A model generated the notes under the pieces. The model was not told the DNA's origin and did no database searches. It saw only the letters and a program-made list of their open reading frames with translations. A stretch of 64,000 nt of DNA. It comes from Dermatophagoides farinae (taxonomy: Eukaryota; Arthropoda; Arachnida; Sarcoptiformes; Pyroglyphidae). Below are positions 11,462-24,681 of the stretch, piece after piece; the first letter of the stretch is position 1, and the number at the start of each line of letters is the position of its first letter. Both the position numbers and the translations under genes were made by a program. The DNA is taken from contig NC_134685.1 in assembly GCF_024713945.1 (NCBI RefSeq), forward strand, positions 372,001-436,000, read 5' to 3'.

Positions 11462-14417
11462 ATGAATGAATCGATTATAACCAATTTGATGATGATTATT
11501 ATTACATTATTATGTTCATTGTTCTTATTGTCAACAACAACGAATGCATCTACCATCAATACTGCTGCTTTTGCATCTATTAGACATGGTCATAAACGAC
11601 AACAATTCAAACAACAATTTTCATATCCGTATGTAAAACGTGAAAATATTTATTATGAAAGATTCGGAGTTTGGGTAAGTTAGAAAATACTTTATGTTTT
11701 ATATATAAATGATTAATTTCAATATATATGTTGTAATGATATTCAATTTACAAATAAAAAAAAAATCAAATATCAAGATACGAGATCCATATCGTTGGCT
11801 TGAAGATTCAAAAAGTACGGAAACAGCAACGTTTGTTCGTGAACAAAATGCCATAACTTCGAAATATATTCATTCAAATGTTAATTATGAATCAATCAAA
11901 GAAAAGTATGTGTTTGTGTGTGTGTAACGAATGAATTTTTAATTAATTTGCTTGTTTTTTCTTCCATATTTGTTTTGAATAGATTCAAACAATTATACAA
12001 TTATACAAGTTATGGTATTCCAACAAAACATGGTGATAAATATTTTGTTGCCATACGAGAACCAGAACAAAATCAAGCCATTATTTATAGCCTCAATTCA
12101 TTGAAAGATGAACCGAACATATTTTTAAATCCAAATGATTTATCATCCGATGGTACGATAGCATTGAAATTTACAGCATTTTCAAGAAATGGAAAATATT
12201 GTGCATATGGCATATCGAAAGGTGGTTCAGATTGGACCACTGTACGTGTGAAAAATGTCGATACATTAAATGATTTAGAGGATGATGTTCTCAATAAAAT
12301 TAAATTCTCCAATATTGCATGGACAATTAATAATGATGGATTTTTCTATGCTGTAAGTTTGTTTTAATGTAATTAACCTTAACAATAATCATTTCATTTT
12401 ATCCAAAACTTGTATAGTATTATGATAAATATAATGGTGATGGTGAAGGGACCGACACTGATATACCAGAATATCAAAAACTTTATTATCATCGTTTAAA
12501 TACAAAACAAACGAATGATATTGAAATATATGGATTTCCTGAACATCCCAAGTGGTTAGTGTAAGTGGAAATAAATTGTTTGTTTTTTTTTACTGCAATT
12601 CACACATCATTATCACTAATTTTACTAGAGGATCGATAATAATGAGTGAAGATGGCAATAATATACATCTGTTTCCCACGGAAGGAACATCAAATTCACC
12701 ATGGTTATATGCACATATCGATCCAATGGCTATAAATGGATCATCGATATCATTTGAATGGATTGTTACCGAACAAGAAATTGATTCAGAATATCATTAT
12801 GTTGGTGATAATGAAAATTGTACATATGTACGCACGAATTATAAGGCAAAAAATTTCCGTCTAGTTTGCATTAATTTAAACAATCCATCAAGGGTAAATT
12901 TTAACTTTATGGCTAATGTTTTCATCCGATTGATTGATTGTTTTCATCATAATAATAAATTATATAGGATAATTGGCGTGACATAATAGCCGAATCATCA
13001 GAGGCAGTCTTATCTGATGCATTCATAGCTGATCATGATAAAATTGTAGCCACCTATATGATTAGTGTACAGAATAAATTGAAAGTGCATCAATTATCGG
13101 ATGGAAAATTTCTATACGATATTGAAACAGAAATCGGTTCAATTATGACTGCTGGTGGTAAAATGCAAAGCCCGGAATTTTTTTTCCGTTATTCAACATT
13201 TTTATCGCCCGGTATAATTTATCATTATGATTTATCCAATAATACAAAAGAGGTTTGTTTGTTTTAAAAATCTTTAAAATGAAATGATAATGAATAACAT
13301 TTAATAATTTCGTGATCTGTCTAGGTGTATAAAAAATCAATAATTGCTGGTTTGGATACATCCGATTATAATACTGAACAAATTTTCTACAATAGTAAAG
13401 ACGGAACTAGTGTTCCAATGTTTATTGTTAAAAGAAAGGTATAATGATGATGATGATGATAATCAATTGATTAACAATTCAATTGTTTTGTTTACTTATC
13501 TTTTCACAGAATATTACATTGAATGGCCAAAATCCAACATGGCTTTATGCATATGGTGGTTTTAACATTAATATTCAACCGGAATACAATCCAATGGCCA
13601 TGTTTTTTGTTAAATATTTAAATGGTATTTATGCATCGGCCAATATACGTGGTGGTGGTGAATTCGGTGATGATTGGCATAAACAAGGAATGCTTTTGAA
13701 TAAACAAAATGTATTTGATGATTTTGCTGCTGCCGGTGAATGGTTAATTGGAAATAATTATACATCAAGAAATTATTTAACTATAAATGGTCGATCAAAT
13801 GGTGGATTATTAGCCGCTACTTCAGCCAATCAACATCCTGAAATTTTTGGCTCATCAATCGCTGAAGTCGGGTATGTGTTGTTTAATTTATTAACATGAT
13901 GAAGTGATCATTCAATTAACAAAAAAAAAAAAAAATTTTTTCTTTACTTAACAGTGTATTGGATATGCTTAAATTTCCATTATTTACGATTGGTTATGCA
14001 TGGGTTGAAGAATATGGTGATGTAATAAAAAACAGTACACATTTTAATTATGTACTACAATATTCTCCATTGCATAATATACGTCGTAATCTTGAACAAT
14101 ATCCAAATATGTTAGTGGTTACAGCCGATCACGATGATCGTGTTGTTCCGGCACATTCATTTAAATTCATATCTCAATTACAATATCGTTTGGGTAGAAA
14201 ATTGCCCGATACACCATTAATGATTCGAATTGATTCAAATTCTGGACATGGTGCTGGAAAACCTGTATCCAAATGGGTATGTCAAGTTTTTCTGATGATG
14301 ATAATTTGATAATTTTTTTTCTCTCTCACCTTGTATTTATAGATTGAAGAATATACGGACAAAATTTGTTTCTTATTAAATTCTACGCCATATAAATATA
14401 ATGAAGCTGACCAATAA
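11462..14417 (+). CDS. Prolyl endopeptidase (S9A) with a signal peptide
   Basis: Serine peptidase of the prolyl oligopeptidase family, which cuts short peptides after proline. Ten exons: 11462-11674, 11778-11905, 11983-12352, 12418-12560, 12629-12893, 12968-13252, 13325-13438, 13510-13871, 13955-14276 and 14343-14417, all in phase, giving 758 residues (human cytosolic enzyme 710). The N-terminal domain starts at 'DPYRWLED'; the seven-blade propeller follows; the C-terminal alpha/beta hydrolase carries 'WLYAYGGFNI' and 'IRGGGEFGDDWH'. The catalytic Ser is in 'INGRSNGGLLAA', the Asp in 'TADHDDRVVP', and the His in 'SGHGAGKP'. The nucleophile elbow reads GRSNGG rather than the usual GGSNGG. The first 29 residues are a strongly hydrophobic signal-peptide-like segment, 'MMIIITLLCSLFLLSTTTNA', and NxS/T sites occur. 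The enzyme is therefore predicted to be secreted or vesicular, unlike the cytosolic PREP; this is an inference from sequence. Confidence 0.95.
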
Positions 14418-17400
14418 TTCATCATCATCAAAAACAAAACAAAAAAAAACATTTTATCAATTTATCAATCTATTTTGTTTTATTATTCAAATTTACATCA
14501 TTATTTCGTTATCTCTACACACATGTTTCTGTTTTGTTTGACAACATTCAAAATTTTCAACAAAATTATCAAAATTGACACATTTTTTTAAACAAAATAT
14601 TTATACAAAACACACACATACAAAAACAATTCTTAAGAATCTATCCATCTTCTAATTAATTATTATGCAAATTTAATTACATCATTCTCTTGTATATAGG
14701 AAAAAAAAGAAGAAGAAATGATGATGATGATGATGAATTTTTTTTCCACAATTTATCTACACCCATTATAATAATAATAATAAAATGAAGATGGGAATAC
14801 ATTGATTGCTCAACATTCATCATCATCATCATCAAGCATGTCTATGTTTGTATTGTGTGTGTGTTTGTTTATTCAAAAACAACAACAACAACAATGATTG
14901 GATTGGATGATGAGAAATTTTCGGCGAAAACAAAAAAAAAAAAAAATTTTGTCATGATTTTTCATCATTTTTTTTACTTGTCTTTTGAAAACAATAGCGA
15001 AAACAATGATAATTTTTTTTTCTTTCTTGATCACTGACTAAAATTGAATGAATCAATTGTCGATCATCGAGCATATACAACAAGTTTTTTTTCTGTTTGC
15101 TTGTATAACGAATTCATCATGAACTTGGCATATTTATCATCATAATTTCTTTTTTTTTCATTCAATTTTTTTTCAATTCTAAACGAGAAGAAAAAAAAAT
15201 AATGAAATTTTCATAAAATCTCAACATGTGGATTTATGTGGCTGCCAATTGACAGTTGACATCATCATCATCATCATCATCACCGATGTGATCACCGTCG
15301 TCGATGATGATCCATGATGGACAGGGCAAACATATGGAAAAAAAATCAAAAAACCAAAGTTTGGAACAACGACCACAAAAAGAGTTCCAGAAACATAAAG
15401 ACACAAAGAGTCGATTCTCTTACATTCACACACAACAATGATGTCGATGATGATGAACGAGAAGAGAAATTATCATCGAAAAAAAGATCATCCTCTCTTC
15501 TCAACCACAACAACACGACAAAGTCGAGAAAAAGTCAATTTTTTTTCTTGCTTACATTTTAGCGCCGAATTTTTATTTTGAATTTTCATTTTTTCCCATT
15601 TTTTTTCCAATGATTTTCATCCCAGCCAAAAAAAAACGTTCGATTTTTTTTTTGTTTCATTCGTTCCGTGAGAAGATCATCAGTTTCGTTTTGTATTTTT
15701 CGAATGAAACAATCGAAGAAAAAAAAAATCATTCGACCGTTCATAAGTCTGTTGTTTATGTGTTTTGTGTTTGTTTGTTTGTTTTTCCTATTTTCATTTC
15801 AACATTCATATCAGGCATCATGTTGATTGATCCGTTGAAATCATAGTCATCAATGACATGATCGACACGTAATAATCATCATCATCATTATTTGAAGAAC
15901 AAAGAAAAAAAAAACATTGATCACCAATCATTTATCAGACAATGATGAAAGAAACGAAAAAATGATAATGATGATGATGATGTTTATTTGTAATAAGTGA
16001 TTATCTGTGGCAGTTTGTTGTTGTTACCTTGTCATGGATTATGGGTTATCATCATTGGATGTGTGTGTGCCAAATGAATAAACTGCTGTGATTTAAAAAT
16101 ATTTTTTTTTAATTCCAAATTCAGTTTGTGGTATTGAAATTCAATTTTGAATAAATAATCAAAACAACAACAGCAACAAGTTGACAAATTCAAGTTTTTT
16201 TTGAGAACATATCATCATCATAGTCATCGTTTATTTAATTTTTTTTTTTTTGGCCAAAAATCATCATATACAATCTAAACATTGAGAAAAATAGATGACA
16301 TGACATTCATAACCTCGACCGCAGTAAAAATGTAAGTATTTTGTTGTTGTTGTTATCATGACAATCATAATCATTGTAAAGTGTGTGTGGTCATCATCAT
16401 CATCATCATCATTATTATTAAAATTGACATTATCAAAATCTTCTCTGTTTGTTTGTGTCTCGGTTCATGGTTCTTCAAATTTGAATTAGTTTGTGTGTGT
16501 GTGTGTGTTAAAAGTTTTTGAAAATTTGTTTATTGTTCCAACAGAAGAAGAAAAAACAGATTGGCCAATCGAATCATATATTTTTTTTCATATGGAATCT
16601 GTAGTTTTCATAAAAGAAAAAGATAAATCCATAATAATGATCATCATTATTATCATCATCATCATCATCGACATACATACATTCAATGATTTTGTTTGCC
16701 ATCAACAAATTTGTCATCGGTGATGTTGATGTTTTAAAAAGTCATTATTATAAAAGGGTGATCTCTTTACAACAACAACAACAACAACAAGCACTTGAAT
16801 AAATATATATAGTCTATTTTGAAGATTTAGGTCGATGTGTTTTTCTCATATGCAGTAAAAGGAAATTTTTAATTTTTTTTTTTCAAAAAAAAGATTTCAT
16901 TGAACAAGAAAAAAAACGTTTTCATTTTTGATCATCCATATTTTTTTTGTATCTGTTCAATATTACCATGTTTAAGAAAAAATAACCATTGTGTTATATA
17001 TTTGGGATAAATCAAAAAAAAAGAAATGTTTCGAAATGTTTGATTCGATTTGATTTTCAATATTGATCATTACTATATCCACATCATAGTGATCACTCTA
17101 CTAATACATCATCAGTAGTTTGATTTTTTTTTTTTTTTTTGATTTCTATTTCGACATCCGATAATAGTTGATTTTGAAATCATAATTTTTTCAATTTTGT
17201 TTTGTTTGATTTCAATTTGATTTTAAATTTGTCATCATGTGATGATCAAATGATGATTTTATATGACCTTTGTTTATCAAAAAAAAATTGATTGCTGAAA
17301 TTTTCAATTTTAGCAATTTTCAATCATTTCAAAAATGGAATGTCATTTATTGAAAGAAAAATACTGCCACGGCTGTGACGTACTTTGTGAACGTGGTGAG

Positions 17401-18154
17401 CAAGGTGAAGGTGAAAACGGATGGTGTGCTTTGCTTTGTGTTTTTTTTGTTCTCAATCACTCAGTGAAAGGATTACGATCGATTGAAGAAAAAAAAGACA
17501 AAAAAAAGTATCGACCTTTTAATATTGTATCAATGACCAACCAACGAATGTATTTGCACCTGAACTTGCACTTGTTGTTTGGATTTCGTATCAATGTCTT
17601 GAAAAATGAAACAAGAAAAAAAACGTTCGATTTTTTTTTTGATCTAGATATCTGTGATCAGTCACTGCTGTTGTTGATGTTTGATATAACCTAAAGCAAA
17701 TGGAGAAAATTTAATGAAAAACAATATTTTATTATCGGATACGAGAAATATAGACGAAATTTTTGATTTGATTGACCATTCAAAATTGACATTAAATTTA
17801 TTCATTCATTTGACGATGGTCAATAACAACATTTTGAACATGATGAAAATTATGACGTTGAAACGTGAAAATATTAACCGTTTGAATTAACATCATCAAG
17901 GAAGTATTAAATTTAATTGCAACAGTGATTAATGTGATTAAATTTCGGGTAAAAATTTACGAAATTAATATCAGAAGATCCATCAGACATCATTCAATTG
18001 ATATAGGATTTTTGAGTTTCAATTGAATGAAATTTTTTTTTCATCCACTTCGAATGAAGCAAGTCAATTTTTTCACTTTTTTCTAAATTATTTTTTTTCT
18101 TTTCAAAAAACTTTTTGCAGGCGTTTTCCATATCAATCAGGTATCACGTTCAGG
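14418..18154. other. Long intergenic stretch rich in microsatellites
   Basis: No coding exon was recognised. The region is dominated by ATC/GAT triplets, poly-T tracts and GT runs (for example 14849-14870, 16380-16410 and 16490-16510). Several open frames of 60-120 codons are composed of Phe, Ile, Lys or His runs and show no family resemblance. The last 100 bases probably contain a 5' UTR intron of the peroxidase gene: a pyrimidine-rich tract ends in TTTTTGCAG at 18112-18120, 34 bases before the chosen ATG. Confidence 0.6.
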
Positions 18155-21100
18155 ATGCGATCATTATCATCGACAATGACGGCGACAATCATGAAGATAA
18201 CGGTATCCACAATCATGATAATCATCTTATTATTCATTATAGGAATTGTTAAAAGTCATAAAACATTACCATCATCAATGATGACATATAATCAACGACG
18301 AATATCATCAATACCATATAATAATTTTAATCAGATGAATAATTATCCAATTAAACAGAATTTTATGCCAAATTCCAATCAGGTTAACAACGATAACAAT
18401 AACGACAATTATTATCATCAAAGCCAATCGAATTCGAATCAAATTGATAATCAAAATCATCATAATTCTAATCAGATAAATAATAATCAACATCAGCATC
18501 ATTCGAATTATGATCAACAAAGATGGCGCCCCATTCCACCAGCACAACAACAGCAACAAGATTTATTTGATCGAAAATTTTCAAAAATGCGTTCAAATCC
18601 ATTTGAAAAATATCTTAATAATAATAATCAAATAACAATGAAAAGATGGCCATCATCACCAACGTCATCGATAACAAAATCACCATTTGCTTGGGCAGAA
18701 CAACAACGACAACAATCATCATCATTATATGAAAATGATAATAATAATCGACAAGTTGTACACCAGCAACAACATGATACAAGTTCAACAGCATCTGATA
18801 ATAATTATGTAATGAATGGTGAAAATAATAACGATAATGATAATTATTTAGCCAATTCAAATGAATGTGCTTTAATATTGAAACGTTTCGATACAAATGA
18901 TCAGACACCACCATCATCATATGGTGGTCTATCATTCAAAGCAATGATGGAAGCATTACGTGGAGGTTCCAAGTAAGTTCCCGTTAAACAATTTTTAGAA
19001 ACAAAATTCATTAAGCATTTTGCAAAACATAATGGTGATATTAGCACCACCATTATTATAGAACAGTCCTCATTATTGCGTGTGAAAAATTTTTTTTAAT
19101 TTCTAATTTTTCAATTTACATTTGTTTGTTTACACACACATATATACAGAGAGTTTAACGATGAAGAAGCACAAAATCAAATTTGTATCACTTATGATGA
19201 TGTAAATGGTGCTGTGGAAAAAGCAATGCGAATACGACGATATGTACGGCCGAATAATATTGATAATTTGGAACCACCGCCTGAACAGATTGCTGAAACA
19301 GCTGAAGTTATACAGGAAGCAACGAAAATATTGGCATATAGGTGGGATATTTTTTTTGTCTGTTGATTCACATTTTATTGTCAACTTTGTTGTTGTTTTT
19401 TCCTTATTCATTAGATTCGAATTATCATATGATGAGATATTGAATGCATTACCATTGATCGATATGTCACGTACAATATTTTGGCCACATTGTCCTGGAC
19501 ATGTTAAACCAATTAATTGTCGTATGGAACGTTTCCGTTCATATACTGGTCATTGTAATAATTTAGAAAATCCATCATGGGGTGCTGCTAATACAGCTTT
19601 CGTACGTTATCTACCACCTGTTTATTCTAATGGTAATGATGATTATTTGGAAAAAAATGCTAATTTCTTACCTTCTCTTTTTCCAAGGTATCGATGGTTA
19701 TCGTAAATCAGTAATGAAAGGACGTAAATTACCACATCCACGATTAGTCACACGTATGGTACATGCAGATTTTGATCATCCATCAACAGATATGACTATT
19801 TTGGTAATGTCTTGGGGACAATTTCTCGATCATGATCTTGCATTAGCTATGCCACCAAGATGTAAGTGTTTTTTTTATACCTGCTTCAGATATATCGAAT
19901 TAATCTTTTTCTGGTTTTGGATTAGTTTTCATTGATGGTCATGAAGTTGAAGTTGATTGTTGCCGGCTACCACCTGGACAACCACCACATGAATTATGCG
20001 AACCAGTACAAATACCACCAAAGGATCCTGTATATGGACCAATGGGACGCAAATGTCATGATTTCAAACGATCCATTGCTGGTCATCGTCCAAATTGTGC
20101 ATTAGGACCACGTGTACATGTCAATATTTTAACATCACCAATTGATGCGAATTTTGTTTATGGATCAACACGTGCCGCTGCCGAACGTTTACGAACATTT
20201 CGTGGTGGTCTTATGCGTACATGGAATATATTCGATAAAGAACGTATGAAACCTTTATTACCAGCCGAAGACAAGAATCCCGATCTTGAATGTATAAATC
20301 GTCCAAGGAATCTATTCTGTTTCATTGCTGGTGATATTCGTGTAAATGAACAGATACATTTAACTGTATTACATACACTTTATGTTCGTGATCATAATCG
20401 TATGGCCATTGAATTGGGACGTATTAATCCACACTGGGATGATGAACGTATCTACCAGGAAACACGTCATATAATGGCTGCTACTGTTCAGCATATTGCA
20501 TTCAATGAATGGCTGCCTATCGTTATTGGTGATACTATGATGAATCGACATAATCTTAAACTAGTTGAAGATGGTGGCTATTATAATGGTTATGATCCTC
20601 GATCACATACATCACCATCACAAGCATTTACCACATCAGCATTTCGTTTTGGTCATACATTCATTCAAGGAAAAGTAATGCGTTTTGATAATAACCATAA
20701 AATGGTTGGACAACATAGCTTAAGAAATCTATTACGACGGCCATATATTGTATATCGACCTGGTATGATTGATGAATTAGCTATGGGTCTAGTGGATACA
20801 CCTGCTCAAAATTATGATTCATTCATTACCAAAGAAGTATCTGGACATCTATTTCAAGAAGAGGATGATTTTGCTGGTATGGATCTGCCAATGTTGAATT
20901 TATTACGTGCACGTGAACAAGGTGTAGCTGGTTATAATTTTTATCGTGAATGGTGTGGTCTTAAACGTGCTGAATCATTTGAAGACCTTATTCCGATGGT
21001 TGGTAATCGAACGGCACAATTATATAGCGAACTCTATGCTCATCCTGATGATATTGATTTATGGAGTGGTGGTGTTTCAGAAGTTCCAATGCCCGATGCA

Positions 21101-21474
21101 TTAGTTGGGCCCACATTCGCCTGTATTATTGCTCGGAATTTTGCTAACATTCGTAACGGTGATAGATTTTGGTATGAAAATCCAGGTATGCCATCATCAT
21201 TTACACCTGGTCAATTACAAGAGATAAAAAAATCAAGTCAAGCACGAATAATTTGTGCTAATGGTGATAATATAACCACCATTCAACGATGGGCATTACG
21301 ACGACCACATGAAATCTTGTAAGAATAACAATTGCAATTTAAATTTTAAAAAAGTTATAAAATTTCGTTTGTTTTTTTAGCAATCCACGTTTACGATGTA
21401 ATGAAATTCCTGACCTCGATCTTAATTATTGGCGTGAAAATCCCAATAATGGCCAATGGATGATGAATGGTTAA
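18155..21474 (+). CDS. Secreted animal heme peroxidase (peroxinectin / chorion-peroxidase type)
   Basis: Animal heme peroxidase that uses H2O2 to oxidise substrates outside the cell, often for cuticle or egg-coat cross-linking or immunity. Six exons: 18155-18972, 19150-19341, 19415-19632, 19688-19861, 19926-21318 and 21381-21474, all in phase, giving 962 residues. The start was placed at 18155, just before the hydrophobic signal segment 'STIMIIILLFIIGIVKS'. Residues 40-260 are an Asn/Gln/Ser-rich, low-complexity propeptide-like region. The catalytic domain contains 'GHCNNLENPSWGAANT', the distal Asp-His pair in 'WGQFLDHDLALA', the distal Arg and ester-forming Glu in 'GDIRVNEQ', 'LYVRDHNRMA', and the proximal His in 'SAFRFGHTFIQ' (about residue 705). 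Where myeloperoxidase has its Met ligand, this protein has Gln, as most peroxidases do. Which subfamily it belongs to is not settled. Confidence 0.95.
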
Positions 21475-22777
21475 TCATCATTGCTTAACACACAAACAAA
21501 AAAAATAGTTTTACATCTGAACTTACTTGTTTTTTTTTTGTTATCATGCGGGAAACGTGTATGTGTTCGTTTATTTATTTTTCTTCTTGCCAATCGTTGT
21601 TTTTTTTGCTGTCGAATTTGACTGTATTATCAAATTTTTGTAAATATAGTTCTCTAATAATGAAATGAAATGAAATTTTTGTTGTTCAAGTTAATAAATT
21701 TTTTCTCCTGATTAATTTTAAAAATGGTTTTTGGAACAAGTGCTGCCATCTATTGATAAAAAAAATTGCAAGCAGAAAATAATCGATCAACGATCTTTTT
21801 CAATCTAATTTTTTTTTACAAATTGCAAAATGGTCCCTTTTCCAACAAACGGTGGATATTCTCAAAAACATCATCATATTAAGCACAGATATACATACGT
21901 TTTTTCCAAATTTTTTTTTTGACATCAAAAATCATGCATTTGCCATTCTAATGCGATAGATATGAAAATTGTCGTTGATGTTTTAAAAATTAGACAAAAC
22001 CGAAATTGGTGGATGAAAAATCAATGATGTCATTTCAATCAGCATGGTTTTTTGAATGATGATGACAGCTACGTTTTGCCATATGACAATAGAACAAAAA
22101 CAATAAAAATCATCATTGAGCAAAAGTAATAAAATAGTAAAAATGAGAAAAAAATTATTAGATTACAAATAAATCACCAAAATGATTAGAAAAATCATAC
22201 CTTTTAACAGTTTTGTTGAAGGTTTTATTCTGTCTGAAGCTAATTTTTTTTAAAATTAATATTTTCAAAAATGAAAAATAATCATAAATTCAAATTTTCT
22301 TTTTCAATGCCATCAAACACAAACACACACACACACAAGCAATAGGCAATACAATCGATTGTTAATGTTCATCACTGATTTCAAATAATCAAAGAAATAC
22401 AATTTGTTTGTTTTCGATAGACGATGAGATTATTATGTTGATTAGAAAATAAAAATATGGAAAAAAGGGAAAATGGTTGATATCTTCATGATAAAAAAAA
22501 ACGTTATCAGACCTGAAAATAGTTCTCTCGAAGTCATCATCAATGAAAAGAATTATTTTCAGCATTTGATTTCTAAAAAAAATCGTAATCAATCAAAAAA
22601 AAAAAAAAAAAAAATATTTTCATTGTCAAGATCAAGGTTTGTTTATTTTTAATTCGATCCGAATATTTTTTGAATACACTCTCTTTTTTTCTATTTCTAT
22701 TTTGAATACAGAAAAAAAAAACGAAATGTTTTCTACTTGTACAAACAAATGTTTGCTGCAAACATTTGGTAACAACA
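21475..22777. other. Intergenic spacer
   Basis: No gene was recognised. AATAAA at about 21691 may be the peroxidase polyadenylation signal. A GCCATCTATTGAT motif lies at about 21747-21759. The rest is AT-rich with a CA run at 22319-22337 and poly-A at about 22596-22613. Confidence 0.6.
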
Positions 22778-22788
22778 TATATAAATAG
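22778..22788 (+). promoter_or_regulatory. TATA box of the cysteine-rich secreted protein gene
   Basis: TATATAAATAG, a good TATA consensus, ends 65 bases before the chosen start codon at 22854. That places transcription start near 22808-22815 and leaves a 5' leader of about 40-45 bases. Its presence supports the short single-exon gene that follows. Confidence 0.55.
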
Positions 22789-22853
22789 TGGTAATTAATG
22801 GTGGTAATTTCATAGAATCAAATTGGTTCGACGTGTTGTTGTATTTGAAGATA

Positions 22854-23390
22854 ATGTTGATGAACAAAACGATAAAAATTCTACAAATCGTCATAGTCTA
22901 TTGTGACTTTTTGTTGGCCGAACAACAACACATTGATGATGATGATGATCAACATTTGATAATGCCAAATGAATCATCATCATCATCATCATCATATCAG
23001 ACGCATACGATGATAATTAATCCACGTAATAATTGTACGATTCCATGTGAACGTGAACGTTTCGATATTGGTAAAGATTGTGTCGATGCTGGTGATCGTT
23101 GTCAATGTGTGGCACATTGTTGTTGGGCATTCGATTGTCGTCAATGGCCCGTGTTTGCACAATGTCGTAAAAAATGTAAAATTCGTGATTGGAGCCGTTT
23201 TGGACAATCATCATCACATCATCTATCAATCGATTGTAATTATTTTCCGTGTTATGAACATTATCTTATATCATGGGATATACGTAATGTAAACCAAACA
23301 CGACAAATTAATTGTATAAAACATTGTTGTTATGCATTTAATTGTAAAAAATTTTCTGGTTATTGTCGAGAATTATGTTTACAGAAATGA
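22854..23390 (+). CDS. Secreted cysteine-rich protein with two related Cys modules
   Basis: Unrecognised single-exon gene encoding 178 residues. The first Met after the TATA box starts a signal-peptide-like segment, 'KILQIVIVYCDFLLA', followed by an Asp/Ser-rich linker with an N-glycosylation site (NES) and then two cysteine modules. Module 1 spans about residues 80-128 and contains 'CVAHCCWAFDC'; module 2 spans about 137-177 and contains 'CIKHCCYAFNC'. Both share C-x3-CC-[WY]-A-F-[DN]-C-x(6-8)-C-x3-C, so they probably arose by internal duplication. Many other cysteines suggest a disulfide-stabilised extracellular peptide. I do not recognise the family. An extracellular role (defence peptide, inhibitor, salivary or gut protein) is only a guess. 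An upstream start at GTG 22788 is less likely than this ATG. Confidence 0.7.
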   Translation: MLMNKTIKILQIVIVYCDFLLAEQQHIDDDDDQHLIMPNESSSSSSSYQTHTMIINPRNNCTIPCERERFDIGKDCVDAGDRCQCVAHCCWAFDCRQWPVFAQCRKKCKIRDWSRFGQSSSHHLSIDCNYFPCYEHYLISWDIRNVNQTRQINCIKHCCYAFNCKKFSGYCRELCLQK

Positions 23391-24681
23391 ATTAATTGAT
23401 CATATCATTATATTTTCTCCAAAATCATAATTCTCTGACATAAATGTCATGTAAAAATGAAAAATAATCTATTGGTCGGTTCATTTCTACTTATTTGAAA
23501 TGAACCAGAAATAACCTAACCTTACCTAACCTTTTTTCGTTTAATGAATTTTAAAGATTTATCAATGACAAACTCCAGGGCCATCTGAGGATTTTCGATT
23601 ATATCGGGAACCATTCGTGTATATATCGTGACTTTTAGCACTATTTTCTAAAGTAACAAAAAAAAGATTTGTTAAAATTAGAGTTCACTCTAGATCACAT
23701 ATCCACACAATTTTAAAAGTGAAATAAAGGCGACTAATTTTTTTGGTGATAATTTCTGCATTCAATCTGCCCATATCGATATGATCATCACACACACACC
23801 ATATGATGGTTGTGAATAAATTGATATGGGAAAAGGTTTTCGATGCAAAATACCAACCAAATAATTTAATCGTGACTTACCATTTAAATACCGTCGATAT
23901 TATCAGACACAAGTCAGTAATTGGCCATTGTATTTGGAACAAAAAAAAACTCACTGATTCAGCTTGAATGAATGCAAATGGAATGAATCTAAATTTCAAA
24001 AAAATAATAAATTAGTAACATTCAAAAAGTTAGATTTGTTTAAAAAAATAAAATTCAACAATCAGAGAGCTGGGGTTATCTACATGATATATACATCGTT
24101 CAGCAAAGGAACATGAACATTTTTCCATCATTTAAAAAATTCATACGAAAAAAACGAATAAATTCGACATTCGATACATACTTTTGTTGTGATTCCATGA
24201 TATGAATCCATTTATATGGCTACTGTAAAGACATGAAAAATAAAATGCTCAGTTAGTTTGCCAAATATAAAATCAAAATATTGAATTTGAAAAATTTCAG
24301 AAAAAAAATTGTCATCAATCAGCATTCTGACGGCAATTCCTATCAATAGATTGGTTCATCATGTAGTGGTTTTAAAAAATATTTTTTCTAATGAAAAAAA
24401 ATCAAACTCACCTCGACGAACGACTAGCCACAATCAAAGTTGAATAGGAAATGATTTGCACGTGGTTTTTTTTCGAATCTTCTTTCGACTCGTGTCTAAT
24501 TCTATCCAACAGTGGCTATGTGAATAAAAATAGTCGAATACTATTGTTACTCAAATGATCACACAACACTGTGCATGACAAGCAAAAAAAAAATTTCTTT
24601 AATTCATTCGACTTGAATTTGGATTTTAATTTTTTTAAATTATAAATTGTTTCGTTTTTGAAATTTTTTTGAAAACATTTC
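23391..24681. other. No coding gene recognised; possible minus-strand spliced transcript
   Basis: No protein family was recognised. The minus strand carries several splice-like signals: a strong donor GAG|GTGAGT at about 24416, an acceptor CTTTACAG at about 24223, a donor AAAA|GTATGT at 24182, donors at about 23954 (GTGAGT) and 23880 (GTAAGT), and an acceptor TTACTTTAG at about 23650. An ATG at 24211 opens ten codons up to the 24182 donor. Splicing to 23650 would continue an open frame to a TAA near 23510. This may be a small spliced transcript divergent from ADRM1, or chance. A CCTAACCTTACCTAACC stretch occurs at about 23515-23532. Confidence 0.3.

Noticed and set aside
17335-17694. 119-codon frame with several Cys near its start
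   Set aside because: It starts in a poly-T region, soon becomes Lys/Phe-rich, and lacks a signal peptide, family motif or supporting splice sites.
23515-23532. CCTAACCTTACCTAACC as interstitial telomeric repeat
   Set aside because: Only about three degenerate units; too short to separate from chance.
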